The notes beneath the pieces are model-generated. The model saw nothing but the letters and a program-made list of their open reading frames with translations, was not told the origin of the DNA and ran no database searches. A DNA stretch of 64,000 nt from Cordilura impudica (Eukaryota > Arthropoda > Insecta > Diptera > Scathophagidae), in NCBI GenBank assembly GCA_963682025.1, contig OY821519.1, positions 137,578,094-137,642,093 on the forward strand, given 5' to 3'. Both the position numbers and the translations under genes were made by a program. Each line of letters opens with the position of its first letter. Position 1 is the stretch's first letter. This document shows positions 10,706 to 22,419 of the stretch, one piece after another.

Positions 10706-11592
10706 AGAATTTAATAGTTTAACGAAAAATATGCTTTTAACATTTTCATGTCAGCGTTTTAAATACACTTTATTTATATTAACTTCTGGTATAGACAACA
10801 CTTTTCTCTATGAAATAAAAATAAAAATGTATCGAAGGAACCGACAGTCAAATTTTTAATTATATATCAATGAATTTTTTGGGTTTACGAAGAAATAATA
10901 TATGAAATGAAATCAAGAAAATTACGCCATAGTCATTTTTTCCCGTTATATGATGCAGTATCTCCCTCGCAGGGGTTAGCAAGACAGTTTCATGTGTGTA
11001 AATTATAAAATCTTGCCAAAAATTTATGATTTTTATGATAGTCGGCCTGTAAAAACCCTGTAAAAATGCAAACATGAAGTGCACAGTGGGCAAACGGAAG
11101 CAAAGCAACAATGAAAAAACAAATCTAAAGAACTCGTTACTAGGTTAACCATATAAGTGAAGGTGGGCTAAGTATGCCATTAAATTCAGTAATGGAAATG
11201 CTGAAATCGTGTGATGCAATATTTTTAAAATTAAATGGCGAAAAATTGTTGCTCAGATGCGGATATTCGCAAAAATAGTTGTTAGAAGCAAAGCACATTG
11301 AAGCAAATGAAGAAGAGAAAAAAAACTTTTCTTAGATGTAGAATGTATTTTAGAATAAGATTACTAAATGCCAAAATTACTCAAAACATCAAAAGACGAA
11401 AGAGGAAATTTAATAAAATAACAACGTAGTATAAAAACATTTGATAACATTAATTTAAGTACAGAACATTGGCCTATTAATATTTGTTCAAATATTGTTA
11501 GACCATTTTATTTAGTGAATATAAAATAAATAAATCAACAAATTTATATAAATTAATAATTTTTTTGCTAACAAATAATTTGAGGAGAAACA
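10706..11592. other. Spacer, no gene seen
   Basis: AT-rich sequence without recognisable protein similarity. A CACAGTGGGC octamer-plus at 11082 resembles a Transib terminus but has no partner nearby. Confidence 0.45.
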
Positions 11593-14500
11593 AGTAAGAG
11601 TGTTAAATTTGGCTTTGCCGAATCTTTGATACCCTCCAGCTCGGTTTGAGTATTGACAATAAATGTAAACAAGATATTGGAAAAATATGCATACGTTTCC
11701 GGTTCTATGACATAACTTCTCGTTTAATTTAGTTTTTGCTAATTAAATAGCTCGCTCTAACCTCCACTGCAAAGGTAATGATTGTGTAGGGTGGCCATAT
11801 GGCTTTTAACTGGCCAAATATTTCTTCATTGCGGCCATATAGGTCGGATGGAGTAACAAAATTATAACCGAAAAAAGCTCTCTCAACTTTTTTTCAAAAA
11901 AATATTGCCATATTTGGAAAACATAGAGAATAAATTTATAATAATAAATAATTAAATTAGGAATGCCAAACGCAAAAAAACCAAATATCGCAAAAATTTT
12001 AAATAAAATAATTTGTTATCTTTATTTTCTGAAGAACTTCATATATTCATCCAAAAAAAAATTTGAAAATTTATACATAAATAACATTCTCATCAAATTG
12101 CGTTTATTTATGTAACAATTTTTATGTTCGCAATTCTTAAATATCTTTTGAGGTTTTATAGAATTCATTGAATTTAAAATAATGTTTTCTGTAGTCCGAT
12201 TCTGTAAATTTCAACGATCCGACAATGGCAAAATATATCGACAGCTATTGTTGTTTGCACTAAAGGTGCTATTACACGATGTGTTTTTTACATATGTACT
12301 GTCACTTTTTTTATCCATATGAAATTCCTCATGTCTGTCAAAATTGTCTTTTACATACGATTCATAATTTTTGCTATCACACGTGCATATGTATTTCCGT
12401 ATGACATAACTTCTAAATGTAAACAACAGCTGATCTAATTTGTGAATTTACAAAAATTTATTGTTAAAAAAAATTATATATTTATTAATTGTTAATTAAT
12501 ATTAAACAATTTATTTTTCTTTCAATATTAATCTTTATAATTTACTCTCTTTTTCTTTCGCCACAAGTAGTGTTGTATTTTCATATGTTTGTCATGCAAA
12601 AATTGAACATGTTCTAATTGAAAAATGTACATGTGACTTTCCTCATGTATTGTACAATGTTTCATATGTATCACACGATTGTGTACAAATTGAGTTGTGG
12701 GAAAATTTGACAGTACATATGTAAAAAACACATCATGTAATAGCACCTTAAGAATTAAGTGATTCACTAAGTACATACATCTTAACGACAGTCGACAAAT
12801 CTATTTTTCTATTTATTTAAATTGTAAACGAGTGGCATCTCTGTCAAAATAAGCGAAAAACAAAGAAGAATAGAAAAAACAAATTACTTCGTGTTTGACA
12901 GGATGATTTTATGTTTATGTTTAATATCTCTATTTTTTTTTACTAATATTTCTGTTTATTTATTTGAAAATGAAATAATGAATTGAATATGCTGTTTAAT
13001 TTTTTTATTTATATAAAAAAGTTTTTTAATAGAAGCGAAATATTTTCACTATTTTATGATTTTTATTTATGTATGACGACATTTCATCCTAAAAATTTAA
13101 GTTTTTATCGATTGAATAAACAACACAAAAATGGTTGTCGTTTAGATAACAACAACAGCTGACTTTAACAATAGCGAATATCGTTTAAAAATTTTACTGA
13201 TAATTTTGCTTTTCTTTTTTTTTAAAGATTCGACTATCGTTAAAAGAAGTTACTGAAAGCTATTAATTTCTCCTGAATGCCAATATTTTTTTTAATGTAA
13301 ACTTTTTTTAAATGTAAACATATTTGGTGTTTTTTTTTTGGAATTTTACGTAATTGATGTCTTCTAAATTTAAAATTATTATTTCCGACGTTTTGATATG
13401 ATTTTCTGAAGTTCAATTAATATTTTATAATTTATAATTGGAAATTTTAATTCCAGTTTTTAGAATTGATATTTTCTAAAATTTGAATGGAAAATTTAAA
13501 AAGTGCAATTTTGTATTTATGTGAATAATACTGCTTTAGTAATTAATAACAATTTTTAAAATTAGATGTAATCGCAATCAGATATTTTGTAGATAAAGCA
13601 GAATAATAATTCTATATAACTATGTAGAACTTTTTTGAAAGCAAAAAACTCTTTGATAACTCGGTAACTCTATTTTGTAAAGACAACAAGAAGTTAATAT
13701 GCCAAACTTATGTTCATATTTGTAAAAGAATAATTAAAAAACGTATGAAATAAAAGACCAGCCCGTGTATGCTCTTAACATTGTTATGTATAATATCTAT
13801 TTGAAAATATTGATATTCATGTTAAAATAGAAATAACTATGTATTGCAAAGCTAATTAGAACAAACAAAAATTGTGGCGCCATCTACTGTGGCATAGTTA
13901 CGCTGAGCAAAATGAAGTGACACTCTGTTAATGCAAAAGAAATGTATTTTCCCCACAACAAAATATTGCAGAAATTTATGTAAATAAAATAATATACCAA
14001 TTTATTTCTAACATGCAGTTATTATTGATATACATATATAGAATATATGTATATTATTTGTATTATTTAATATGTTTATATATGTATATGTATGTAAATA
14101 TTACACACAAAAAATACAACATCAAACGTTATTTTTGTGTTTTTGTTTTTAAATAAATTAATGTACACAAATTTTTTTTGCTAAATTAACATTTTTTTTT
14201 TTTTTATTAACAACTAGGTACATATTTAAGCATTATTTGCTTTAGATGCTGGTGAATTTTTACTCCCTTTATATTAACTCGTAGTGTCTGCTTGTCGAAA
14301 AAATTTTGGATAGATTTTAACCCCTTTCCCGTGACCCAATCGATCTGAAACTTTGCAGGCAGGCTCGCGGCAACGACAGAAATAATCTAGTAAATTTTTT
14401 TAGTGATGCCAAAACAATGGAAACTTTTAAATTGTTCTACCAGAGTTGATAAAAAAAATGTACAAAGGGTTAGTTTTTATTATATTATTACCACAACGAC

Positions 14501-15055
14501 CACAAAAACAACAAGGCCAGCTATGACAACAATACAACATTTAGAATAACAAGAACAATATAGAAACATCATATTTTTAATATTTTTTAATTTTTCAGAG
14601 ATTTCCCTGGACCTGTTCCACCGATTTTAATAATTTTTGAAATAGAAATCTTCCCATGAATTTGCTGAATCATTCCCACTAAAAATGATCGCCTTAGCTA
14701 GCCTATTGAGGGCGTGATCGTGACAAGAACAACATAGAAAATTATATTTTTTCAAGACTTTTTTTAGCTCTTTATTCAAATCTCGGGCCCTAATTGACCG
14801 ATTTGGACGATTTCAAATAGCAAACTTCTTAGGATATCAATGAATCATTTTTTATGTCAACGAGCACCCTAGCTGTCCGATTGATGCCGTCATCGCGATT
14901 TCCACAATCGGACAGACGGACATCGCTATATCAACTCCGGTTGTTTTAAGGATCACATATATATATATTTTATGGGGTCCAAAATTTTTTTTCTAATTAT
15001 TACAAACGGAATGACAAACTTATATATACCCTCTGCACACTGGAGTGGAGGGTTT
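11593..15055 (+). mobile_element. Long DINE-1/Helentron-like element, copy R1-A
   Basis: It begins ACAAGTAAGAGTGTTAAATT and ends with a terminal hairpin around TATATACCCTCTGCACAC...GGAGGGT. The 3' third contains GACAGACGGACATCGCTA and TTACAAACGGAATGACAAAC. A paralogue lies at 58465-60771 and matches it end to end, apart from one MITE present only here and about 690 bases (about 13255-13945) missing from the other copy. No coding frame is recognisable. The terminal hairpin plus GGACGGACAT tract recalls Drosophila DINE-1/INE-1, thought to be non-autonomous Helitron/Helentron relatives; that link is from memory of those repeats. Confidence 0.65.
12264..12748. mobile_element. Harbinger-type MITE with TAA duplication
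   Basis: The inverted ends AGGTGCTATTACACGATGTG and TGTAATAGCACCT match over about 40 bases through GTTTTTTACATATGTACTGTCA. TAA flanks both sides (12261-12263, 12749-12751). The paralogous copy at about 59150 shows the empty site (TTTGCACTAAGGATTAAG) with a single TAA, proving the boundaries. A 3-bp TWA target duplication is typical of PIF/Harbinger MITEs. No transposase is encoded. Confidence 0.9.
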
Positions 15056-15306
15056 AAAAAAAATATTAAATTGTCCCACTATGTGTATAAATATAGAGTA
15101 CACATAAACAGTTTGAAATCTGAAAATTATTAGCCACAGGTTGTGTGACGTCGCAAACCCAACATGCGCAACATATCTGCGTGACGGCGTAATCTTTATT
15201 CTATCATTCTTAAAATGAAATGGCAATTCATTAATTCTGCAACATTAGCATAGGATAGCAACATTTCAAATTTGAAAGAATAGTAACCATTTTGGTGTTT
15301 CCTGAA

Positions 15307-17843
15307 CCCTTTGACGACCATAGGCAAACATATTTGCCGCAGAATTTTTCGACGGTACTTTTTAATAGGTGCGGGGTAGAACAAAATTGTCTATGACGGA
15401 AATGTACTCAATACTTGGGGCTACAAAAATGTGGTACATAGTTTTACCCCAAACCCCCCACTTTTTCTGTACAAGCCACTAAATTTGATTAAAATATGTA
15501 CTTTAAAGCGCCGGGGGTCCCAGACCCAAATGATAACCAAATCAAATGGGGCTTAATTATATTCTATCTGTATCCTTTCTGATTCAATATCCAAAAAAAA
15601 AAAATAATCCATTGAGTCCTACATTTAGGAATTTGATTGGCAAGTATATTTGCCTATGGGTTGAAACGGAACTTTTTACACATTTTTAAATTTTCGATAA
15701 TATTCTTTTTTTTTAATCTAGTAGGCTTGCCTTTTTTTGAAATAATTCCTTGAATTAGAAATTTCTCGAACATTTGTAGTAAAATACTATAATTTTTTGT
15801 TGAAAATTAGTGATATTTTCAGTGATAAAATTATGTAAGGTAAGACGTTTTTATATTTGGAAAAAAATTAATTTTGTGTGTATTGTGAAGTGCAGATAAA
15901 ATGACTGCAAATCGGGACCGATTTTTAAGCTTCAGAAGAAAGAAGAACAAATTTTATTATGTGAGAACAGAGATGAAGAGGCTGATGTAAATATGGATGA
16001 GAAAGATATGGTATTTTTGGAGAACGATATGGAGGAAAACAAAACGGATGGGGTGGTTGAAGTCGTCATTGAGGGTTCAAAGCAAGGAGAAATGCAGCCA
16101 ATGAAAAAATACCGAATGGATCGCACTGCGGAAGAACCTATGCCATCAACTTCAAATCCATCTGGTAGCACTATAGTGATTCCACCGCAAACAGTGTACC
16201 GGTTTACTCAACCACTTCACTATACCCCACCAGCTTTCACTGGATAAGGAAAGGAGTGTAACTATGCCCACTCTCATGTACTCAAACCAACTGTTCCTCA
16301 ACATAAAGAAATCCCCCCGGCAGTTGAAGTTTTCAATGCTGTTTGAAGGTAAGTTTTATTAAAAATTTAGTATTTTAGCTGCGTCAAAAATATTATTGTT
16401 TTACAGAATTTTGTGAAAATTTCGTTATACCGTCGAATCGGTACGCGTCCGATTATTTCATTTGAGTACAACTGAGTTCAAGGCCAATTAGGGTATCATT
16501 ATATGCATGAGCTTGGTGAAACTTCCAAGCATTCGATTGTATTGGTCAACAAACCCTACCTTTCATCAATCTCAAGTAGCAGATATTATGACTCGTAAGC
16601 GATTTGAGGATATCACAGCGAACCTCCACTTTACCGACAACAATACAGCAGATAGTAGCGATAGCGCAAATAAAGTTCGGCCACTATTTGGTCACATAAA
16701 TAAGGTAATGCCTAAGACATACACATACTCCAAAGGACTATCTATAGACGAACACATGGTTATGTTTAAGGGCCATAACTCCATTAACCAACACATGAAG
16801 GATAAACCAGTATCCTGGGGTTTCAAATTATGCTGTCTATGTGATGCTGAAACACGATTTTTGTATGCCGTGGACATATACACTGGCAAAAAGCAATTTG
16901 TTGAGCATGGTCTTGGTGAAAGTATTGTGCTCCAGTTCTCTGAACCGCTCGCACAAAAAGGAGTCCAAGTGTATTTTGATAACTTCTTTACCAGTATAAA
17001 CGTGATGTGTATTCTCCAAGAAAATTACACAATGGCAATTCGGACTGATAAGGAAATGAAAAGAAAAGATATTAGCTTTTTTGTGGCAAATGGAATTTCG
17101 GTTGTGAAGTGGATGGACAATCGTCCTGTTTACCTTGCCTCAAACTTCGTATACCCGACCGAAGATTTTCAAGTCAAACGCCGCACTGCAGGACAAGCTG
17201 ACAAAACTGATGTGAAATGTCCTGGTGTTATTCGACATTATAATAAAGGAATGGGCGGGGTGGATCTGATGGATAAAAAAAAAGTGTATTACGAGTACGA
17301 TCACGAAGCAAATGGCGCTTTTATATCAGGTTGTTTTTTGTTTTATTCGAACTTATGGTCCACAACAGCTATATCATATATTCACAGATTTCGGAAAATA
17401 GCAGCTTCCCAAATAAAGTAAATTCTCTGGAATTCCGTTCTGCTTTGGCTCAAGAACTTTTAAATTAATTTTCTTCTCGACAGAGATTTTCATCAGAGTC
17501 TACAAAAGTCGGAAGTCGCTCGATATTGAAACCAAAAAGTATTCACAAAATGGAAAAAGGAGAACTGGAAAAGATGTGCACATTGCGCAGCAAGTGGCAA
17601 ATATAGCCGTACAAATGTGTTTTGTGAAGTATGTAATGTTTTTCTTTGCTTCACAATTTCACGAGAATGCTTCAATATTTATCATAAACAAGACTAATAT
17701 ATTATTTTTTGTAATTAAATTTAATATTTTCTACTTTTCTAATGAATTAATAAAACAATCTTTCAAAACATAAACAAAATTTCATATATATATTTTTTTA
17801 AAGTTCCGTTTCAACCCATAGGCAACTATATTTGCCAAGTGAT
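15307..17843 (+). mobile_element. piggyBac element, degenerate
   Basis: A piggyBac transposase pseudogene is bracketed by inverted repeats around TTGCCTATGGGTTGAAACGG (about 15638-15680) and its inverse (about 17801-17843). Further out on the left, CCCTTTGACGACCATAGGCA at 15307 looks like a piggyBac terminus, but the preceding tetramer is TGAA, not TTAA, and no equivalent right terminus was found. The outer limits are therefore uncertain. Confidence 0.65.
15993..17694 (+). pseudogene. piggyBac transposase with intact DDD but frameshifts
   Basis: The N-terminal acidic segment starts at MDEKDMVFLEND and runs to YTPPAFTG near 16247, where the frame shifts. The next block (LKFSMLFEEFCENFVIPSNR) is legible only if a 59-base intron with GTAAGT and TTACAG borders (about 16349-16407) is removed. 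A stop and a one-base insertion follow before 16507. From 16507 to 17421 the catalytic core is uninterrupted: the three Asp of piggyBac transposases are visible in LSIDEHMVMFKG, VYFDNFFTS and MGGVDLMD. In another frame a C-terminal cysteine-rich finger reads RCAHCAASGKY...CEVCNVFLC...ECFNIYH and ends at 17694. At least three disabling lesions make it dead, although the core is well kept. Confidence 0.85.
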
Positions 17844-18129
17844 TTGAGGGGGAGGAGGGGGGGGTGTAGTGTAAAATTTTTTTGACATTCATATCGTATG
17901 GCTAAGGATTAAGAAAATTAAAAAAAATTCGAATATATTTATTAAAATTTTTGGCAAGAGGGTACTTTATGGATATATTCACAAATATTCCAAGTGAGTT
18001 AATAAAAGTTAACGGGACTTTCTTAATTATTTTCGAAAGCAACAGCAAATATTTGAATATTTCATTCAATTTTAACTTGGATTAGAGTCAGTGCAGAACT
18101 TTCAATTATTCTTTGACTGTTAAGCGAGT
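17844..18129. other. Spacer, no gene seen
   Basis: G-rich run near 17850 (GAGGGGGAGGAGGGGGGGG), then AT-rich sequence. Nothing recognisable. Confidence 0.4.
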
Positions 18130-18570
18130 TTGCATCAAATTATGTTTAGTTGTCGTAGGTAAACGTGTTCTTTGCTACAAAGAAAAATTATGAGGAAAAA
18201 AGCCGTAGCTTAGGGCTTTCTTAACGCGCTATTGCTGGAAAACTTGGTCGAAGCCCAAAAGATAAAAATATTTATTTCAAGAATCCATCAGTGTACGGTA
18301 AACAAGATAGATGTAAAATTCTCCAAATGGCTTCGAATTCATATTTGAGTTAAAGTAAAATTAGAGCTGTCGCAGTCACTAGAACAACAATTTACAATGT
18401 TATAAAAACCTCGGAGGACCTGAAGCTTCGAAAACTTAAAGCCGGACATAAGCAGCCGAGATTGAAATTTCGGAAAGACCATATACCTAATATGGATAGT
18501 GTAACAAAGTCTTCAAAGGAACGATTGGAAAAAAATAATTTTCCGACGAAAAGCGTTTTAACCCTCTAAT
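18130..18570 (+). pseudogene. Tc1-like transposase N-terminal half
   Basis: Readable fragments are KLGRSPKDKNIYFKNPSVYG, KILQMASNSYLS, RTTIYNVIKTSEDLKLRKLK, KQPRLKFRKDHI and, in another frame, DWKKIIFSDEKRFN with the first catalytic Asp. These are the paired DNA-binding domain and start of the DDE domain of a Tc1 transposase. Stops and frameshifts separate them. The sequence stops soon after FSDEKRFN, so the second Asp and Glu are missing. Confidence 0.75.
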
Positions 18571-19077
18571 ACAAGCATTATGATCCAGCTGAAAAATATT
18601 TTTTTTTGTTGAATTTATTTTTTACGAAAATGTTATTTACTATGACAATTGATATACCGTAAATTTTTTCTGTGTACATGTGTGAATAAAAACTTAAGCT
18701 ATAAATAAGCTGTGTTTCCATTTTATTTTTGGTACATACTGTGATTTAGCAGTTGGGTGTAACATATTCTGTAACTTTTAGCTACTAAAATCTTATGTTA
18801 CATGAGGTCAACTCCTTCCTTTTTAGAAAACGTTTACAGTTACATATATAGGTGGCGCCATAATGTAGGTCATAGAACTTTTAACAATGCGTAACGCATT
18901 TTAATGAGTACGACCTTATGAAAACTAAAGCCGTAATATAAACTTTACTTATTGAACCACAAAAAAACTATTTATATATTTATTTATATGAAATTAAATT
19001 CATATGAATATTTGCAGCACAATTTGTCAGCAATTCTTTATGATGTTTTCATTTACTCATTAATTAAAACAAAACAA
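18571..19077. other. Spacer, no gene seen
   Basis: AT-rich; includes TTATGTTACATGAGGTCAAC and scattered short repeats but nothing with protein or RNA signature. Confidence 0.4.
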
Positions 19078-19872
19078 ACAAGTAAGAAAACAAGTAAGAA
19101 AATTATAGTCGGTCTAGACCGACTATACGATACCCTATACCATGCGTTTAGAAACCGTATCTCTTAGGCCCAACTAACTGGACATAGAAAATAAGCAAAA
19201 ACCAAATTTGAGTGGGATTTTTATTATTTTTTTTGGCTGCAGATATGAAAAAGTTCATATCGGATGCTATATCTATATGGGGACTAGCTCCAAAAATGGA
19301 CCGATCCTGATCATGTTTGGTAAAGTCTCTTGTATTTTGCAAAAATATATACAAACAATATTTGAGAAGAATCAGTGCAATATTTTTGTTTTTTAATAGA
19401 TTTAAGTGAAGATCGGGAAGCAGCTCTATATGGGGCCAAAGGGATCATTTTTGGAGTACTCATTAATGGATGTAATGAACGCATACAAACCCAATTTGAG
19501 TAAGATCTATATGACAATTTGGATCTTATGGCAATTTATGTCGATTTCATAGGGGTAATTTGTATGGGGGCTAGGTCTGAACATGGACCGATTCTCACCA
19601 ATTTCAATAGCGTTCATCCCATGGCCAATAAACGCTTATACACCAAATTTCATCAAAATATATTCATATTTGCGACCTGCAGTTTGATTACAAGGTTTAC
19701 ATGGACACACAGACGGACGGACGGACGGACGGACGGACATTGTTAAATCAACTCAGAAAGTGATTCTGATTCGATCGGTATAATTAAAGATGGGTATAGG
19801 TCAAATATTTTTGGTTGTTACAAACAGCAGCACAAAGTCATTATACCCAAACCACACAGTGTATAGGGTATA
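19078..19872 (+). mobile_element. DINE-1-like element R2, tandem copy 1
   Basis: Begins ACAAGTAAGAAAA, followed by the perfect palindrome TAGTCGGTCTAGACCGACTA and GATACCCTATACC. It continues through GACGGACGGACGGACGGACA and ends with the hairpin pair TATACCC...GTATAGGGTATA. No coding potential. The layout (5' palindrome, GGAC tract, 3' TATACCC hairpin) parallels Drosophila DINE-1/INE-1. Confidence 0.7.
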
Positions 19873-20652
19873 ATTATAGTCGGTCTAGACCGACTATATG
19901 ATACTCTATACCATGCGTTTAGAGACCCTATCTCATAGGTCCAACTAACTGAACATAGAAAATAAGCATAAACCAAATTTGAGTGGGATTTTTATTAATT
20001 TTTTTGGCTGCAGATATGAAAAACTTCATATCGGATGATATATTTATATGGGGACTAGGCCCAAAAATGGACCGATCCTGACTATATTTGGTAAAGTCTA
20101 TTGTATTTTGCAAAAATATATCCAAAAAAAAATAAAAATTGGGAAGAATCAGTGCAATATTTTTTTTTTTATAGATTTAAGTGAAGATCGGAAAGCAGCT
20201 CTATATGGGGCCTATGACTAAGAGTTGTCCCATAGGGATCATTTTTGCACTACTCATCAATGGATGTAATAAACGCATACAAACCCAATTTGAGTAAGAT
20301 CTATATGACAATTTGGATCTTATGGCAATTTATGTCGATTTCATAGGGGTCATTTGTATGGGGGCTAGGTCTGAACATGGACCGATTCTCACCAATATCA
20401 AATTATGGCCGATAAAAGCTTATGTATCAAATTTCATCAAAATATATTCATATTTGCGACCTGCAGTTTGATTACAAAGTTTACATGGACACACAGACAG
20501 ACGGACGGACGGACGGACATCGTTAAATCGAATCAGTTAGTGATTCTGATTTGATCGGTATAATAGAAGATGGGTCTAGGTCAAATATTTTTGGTAGTTA
20601 CAAACAGCAGCACAAAGTCATTATACCCAAACCAGATAGTGGTATAGGGTAT
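19873..20652 (+). mobile_element. DINE-1-like element R2, tandem copy 2
   Basis: A head-to-tail second copy that starts directly with ATTATAGTCGGTCTAGACCG at the end of copy 1, without its own ACAAGTAAG leader. It carries several small indels relative to copy 1 and ends GTGGTATAGGGTATA. A shared junction suggests tandem amplification or insertion at the terminal hairpin. Confidence 0.7.
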
Positions 20653-21364
20653 AAAAATCGTGATACCAACTTCATTTATGATTTGTCTTTTAATTAGGAC
20701 TACTAAAATATAATAAGTCAAGTTTTAGAATAGAATCACTAATGAGAGCTGAAAAGATTTTACATGAGCAGATGATAATAGATAAAATGCTATAAAACTC
20801 TAAATGTTCAATGAAAAGTTTGGCGAAGCTGCGAGCTAACCGTATTATTTTATATCTTATAAGGAGTTAAGAAGTTATCACTTTGAAGCTAGGATATTTA
20901 CAGAGGATGGAAAAATAAGGAACATATATTTTTTAAGCTTCAATGTATAAGATTTGCGCACGAAAAAAAATATAGCATTTAATTTCACGTTTAACAGTTT
21001 ACATAATAAAAATTATTATATTTTATTAATCAATGTTTAAAAAATACTTTAATTTAAAACGAATGGGATTTTTATTAAAAATTTAAACTGTTAACAGAAG
21101 CCTGTATAGTGGTAGAAAAAAGGGCTATAATGGCCCTTGGTTAGAAAAATATTGCCACATGAGAATGTCAATCGCGACAAATAATGAAGTGATCATATAG
21201 GAATTGATAGAATAATGTTTTATTATGTACTATACGTAAATTTTGAAAGTTTCAGAGATCTAGCAGGAAGTTGGTGAAAATTCAGTTACAAAAAGCTGGC
21301 TCAAACAAAGAAAAAACAGCCAACAAATAAATAGGTATAAACTAAAGAAAAGAAAAAATATATA
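20653..21364. other. Spacer with degenerate repeat units
   Basis: No gene. A block with CGACAAATAATGAAGTGATC and GTTTCAGAGATCTAGCAGG (about 21175-21270) recurs in diverged form at about 21735-21830 and again after 21830, flanking the Helitron-like fragment at 21365-21570. Confidence 0.45.
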
Positions 21365-21570
21365 TCTATCTATAATATTAATAGGCTAGGCGATTTCTTG
21401 TGACTGCTGCTTTGTTCTACCGTTTTATCCCGATTTTGACCAAACGTATATTATTTGAAAGGTATTTCTTTTTAGCTGATTTGCAGATTTACAGATTTTC
21501 AAATTTTTTCCTTTATTTTGAGTAAATTCCATTTAAAGTTGCTACTAACACATACATAAAATTGTACAAT
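21365..21570 (+). mobile_element. Helitron-like non-autonomous element, 5' fragment
   Basis: Starts TCTATAATATTAATAGG and continues GGCGATTTCTTGTGAC, CCGATTTTGACCAAACG, GAAAGGTATTTCTTT and CTACTAACACATACATAAAA. This matches, in the opposite orientation, the complete copy at 54876-55212. The 3' hairpin end is missing here. Confidence 0.65.
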
Positions 21571-22419
21571 GATATGTGTGTGTTTATTAAATTTGTCAAT
21601 GTGTTTGTAATAAAAATGAGTTTGTTTTTTGTGTTGATTTAGGAATTGGCTATAATTGATTAGCATACTTTTAGGGTCTTTATTTAATACAAAAATTAAA
21701 TTTCCTAGAATTTGCGCTCGAATTTATAATATGGCTTCACTTTGCGTAAATGTTTAAAGTTTCAGAGCTCTCGTTAGTCGGAAAGTTAGCGAAATTTCAA
21801 TTACAGAAATCCGCTTTCAGGTTCACTACGACAAATAACGATCAGATGGTAAAAATTATTAAATATTGTATTGTCATCCACTTTAGGTAAATGCTTTAAG
21901 CTTCAGAATTCCTCCTCAAAGAAACAAAAAACAAAAAAGCATGTAAAAAACTAACCCATATCATATTGCAGCCATGGCCAAACTACGGCCCGCAGGCCGT
22001 ATAAAGCCCGCCAACATATTTTATATGGCCCGCTGTGTATAATAAAAAAACCTAGTTTATATGGGCCGCTTAGTTAATAAAAATTCGAAATATGATTTTT
22101 TTTCCAAAAGAATCATTAAGAGGTGTTTTTTGAATTGCATCAAATATAACAAATATAAAATAAAAACTTGGAACTAAAAGAAAAAAAAAATTAGAAATAA
22201 ACGAAATTCCTATTTCGGAACTTGCAAATTGGAATGGAATTAGATATAGATTAAATCTTGGAACTTGGAACAGAAATAGTTTAAAAATTTGGAACTAAAA
22301 GAAAATAACTAAAAATTCACTATCCACTTTACTTCGCCCACATTAGTAAATATTTTTGAAATAAAATTAAAACGGGTGCACATATTTCCCTTTTTAATTT
22401 TATTTCAAAAAGTGCGAAG

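Noticed and set aside
10860..11111. Minus-strand frame of 83 codons
   Set aside because: Hydrophobic-looking composition comes from AT-rich DNA; no ATG context or similarity seen.
15071..15080. CCACTATGTG as another Transib end
   Set aside because: The heptamer is broken (CATAGTG when reversed) and the sequence belongs to the spacer after R1-A.
17844..17900. Exact right terminus of the piggyBac element
   Set aside because: No TTAA plus inverse CCCTTTGACG was found; only inner inverted repeats are reliable.
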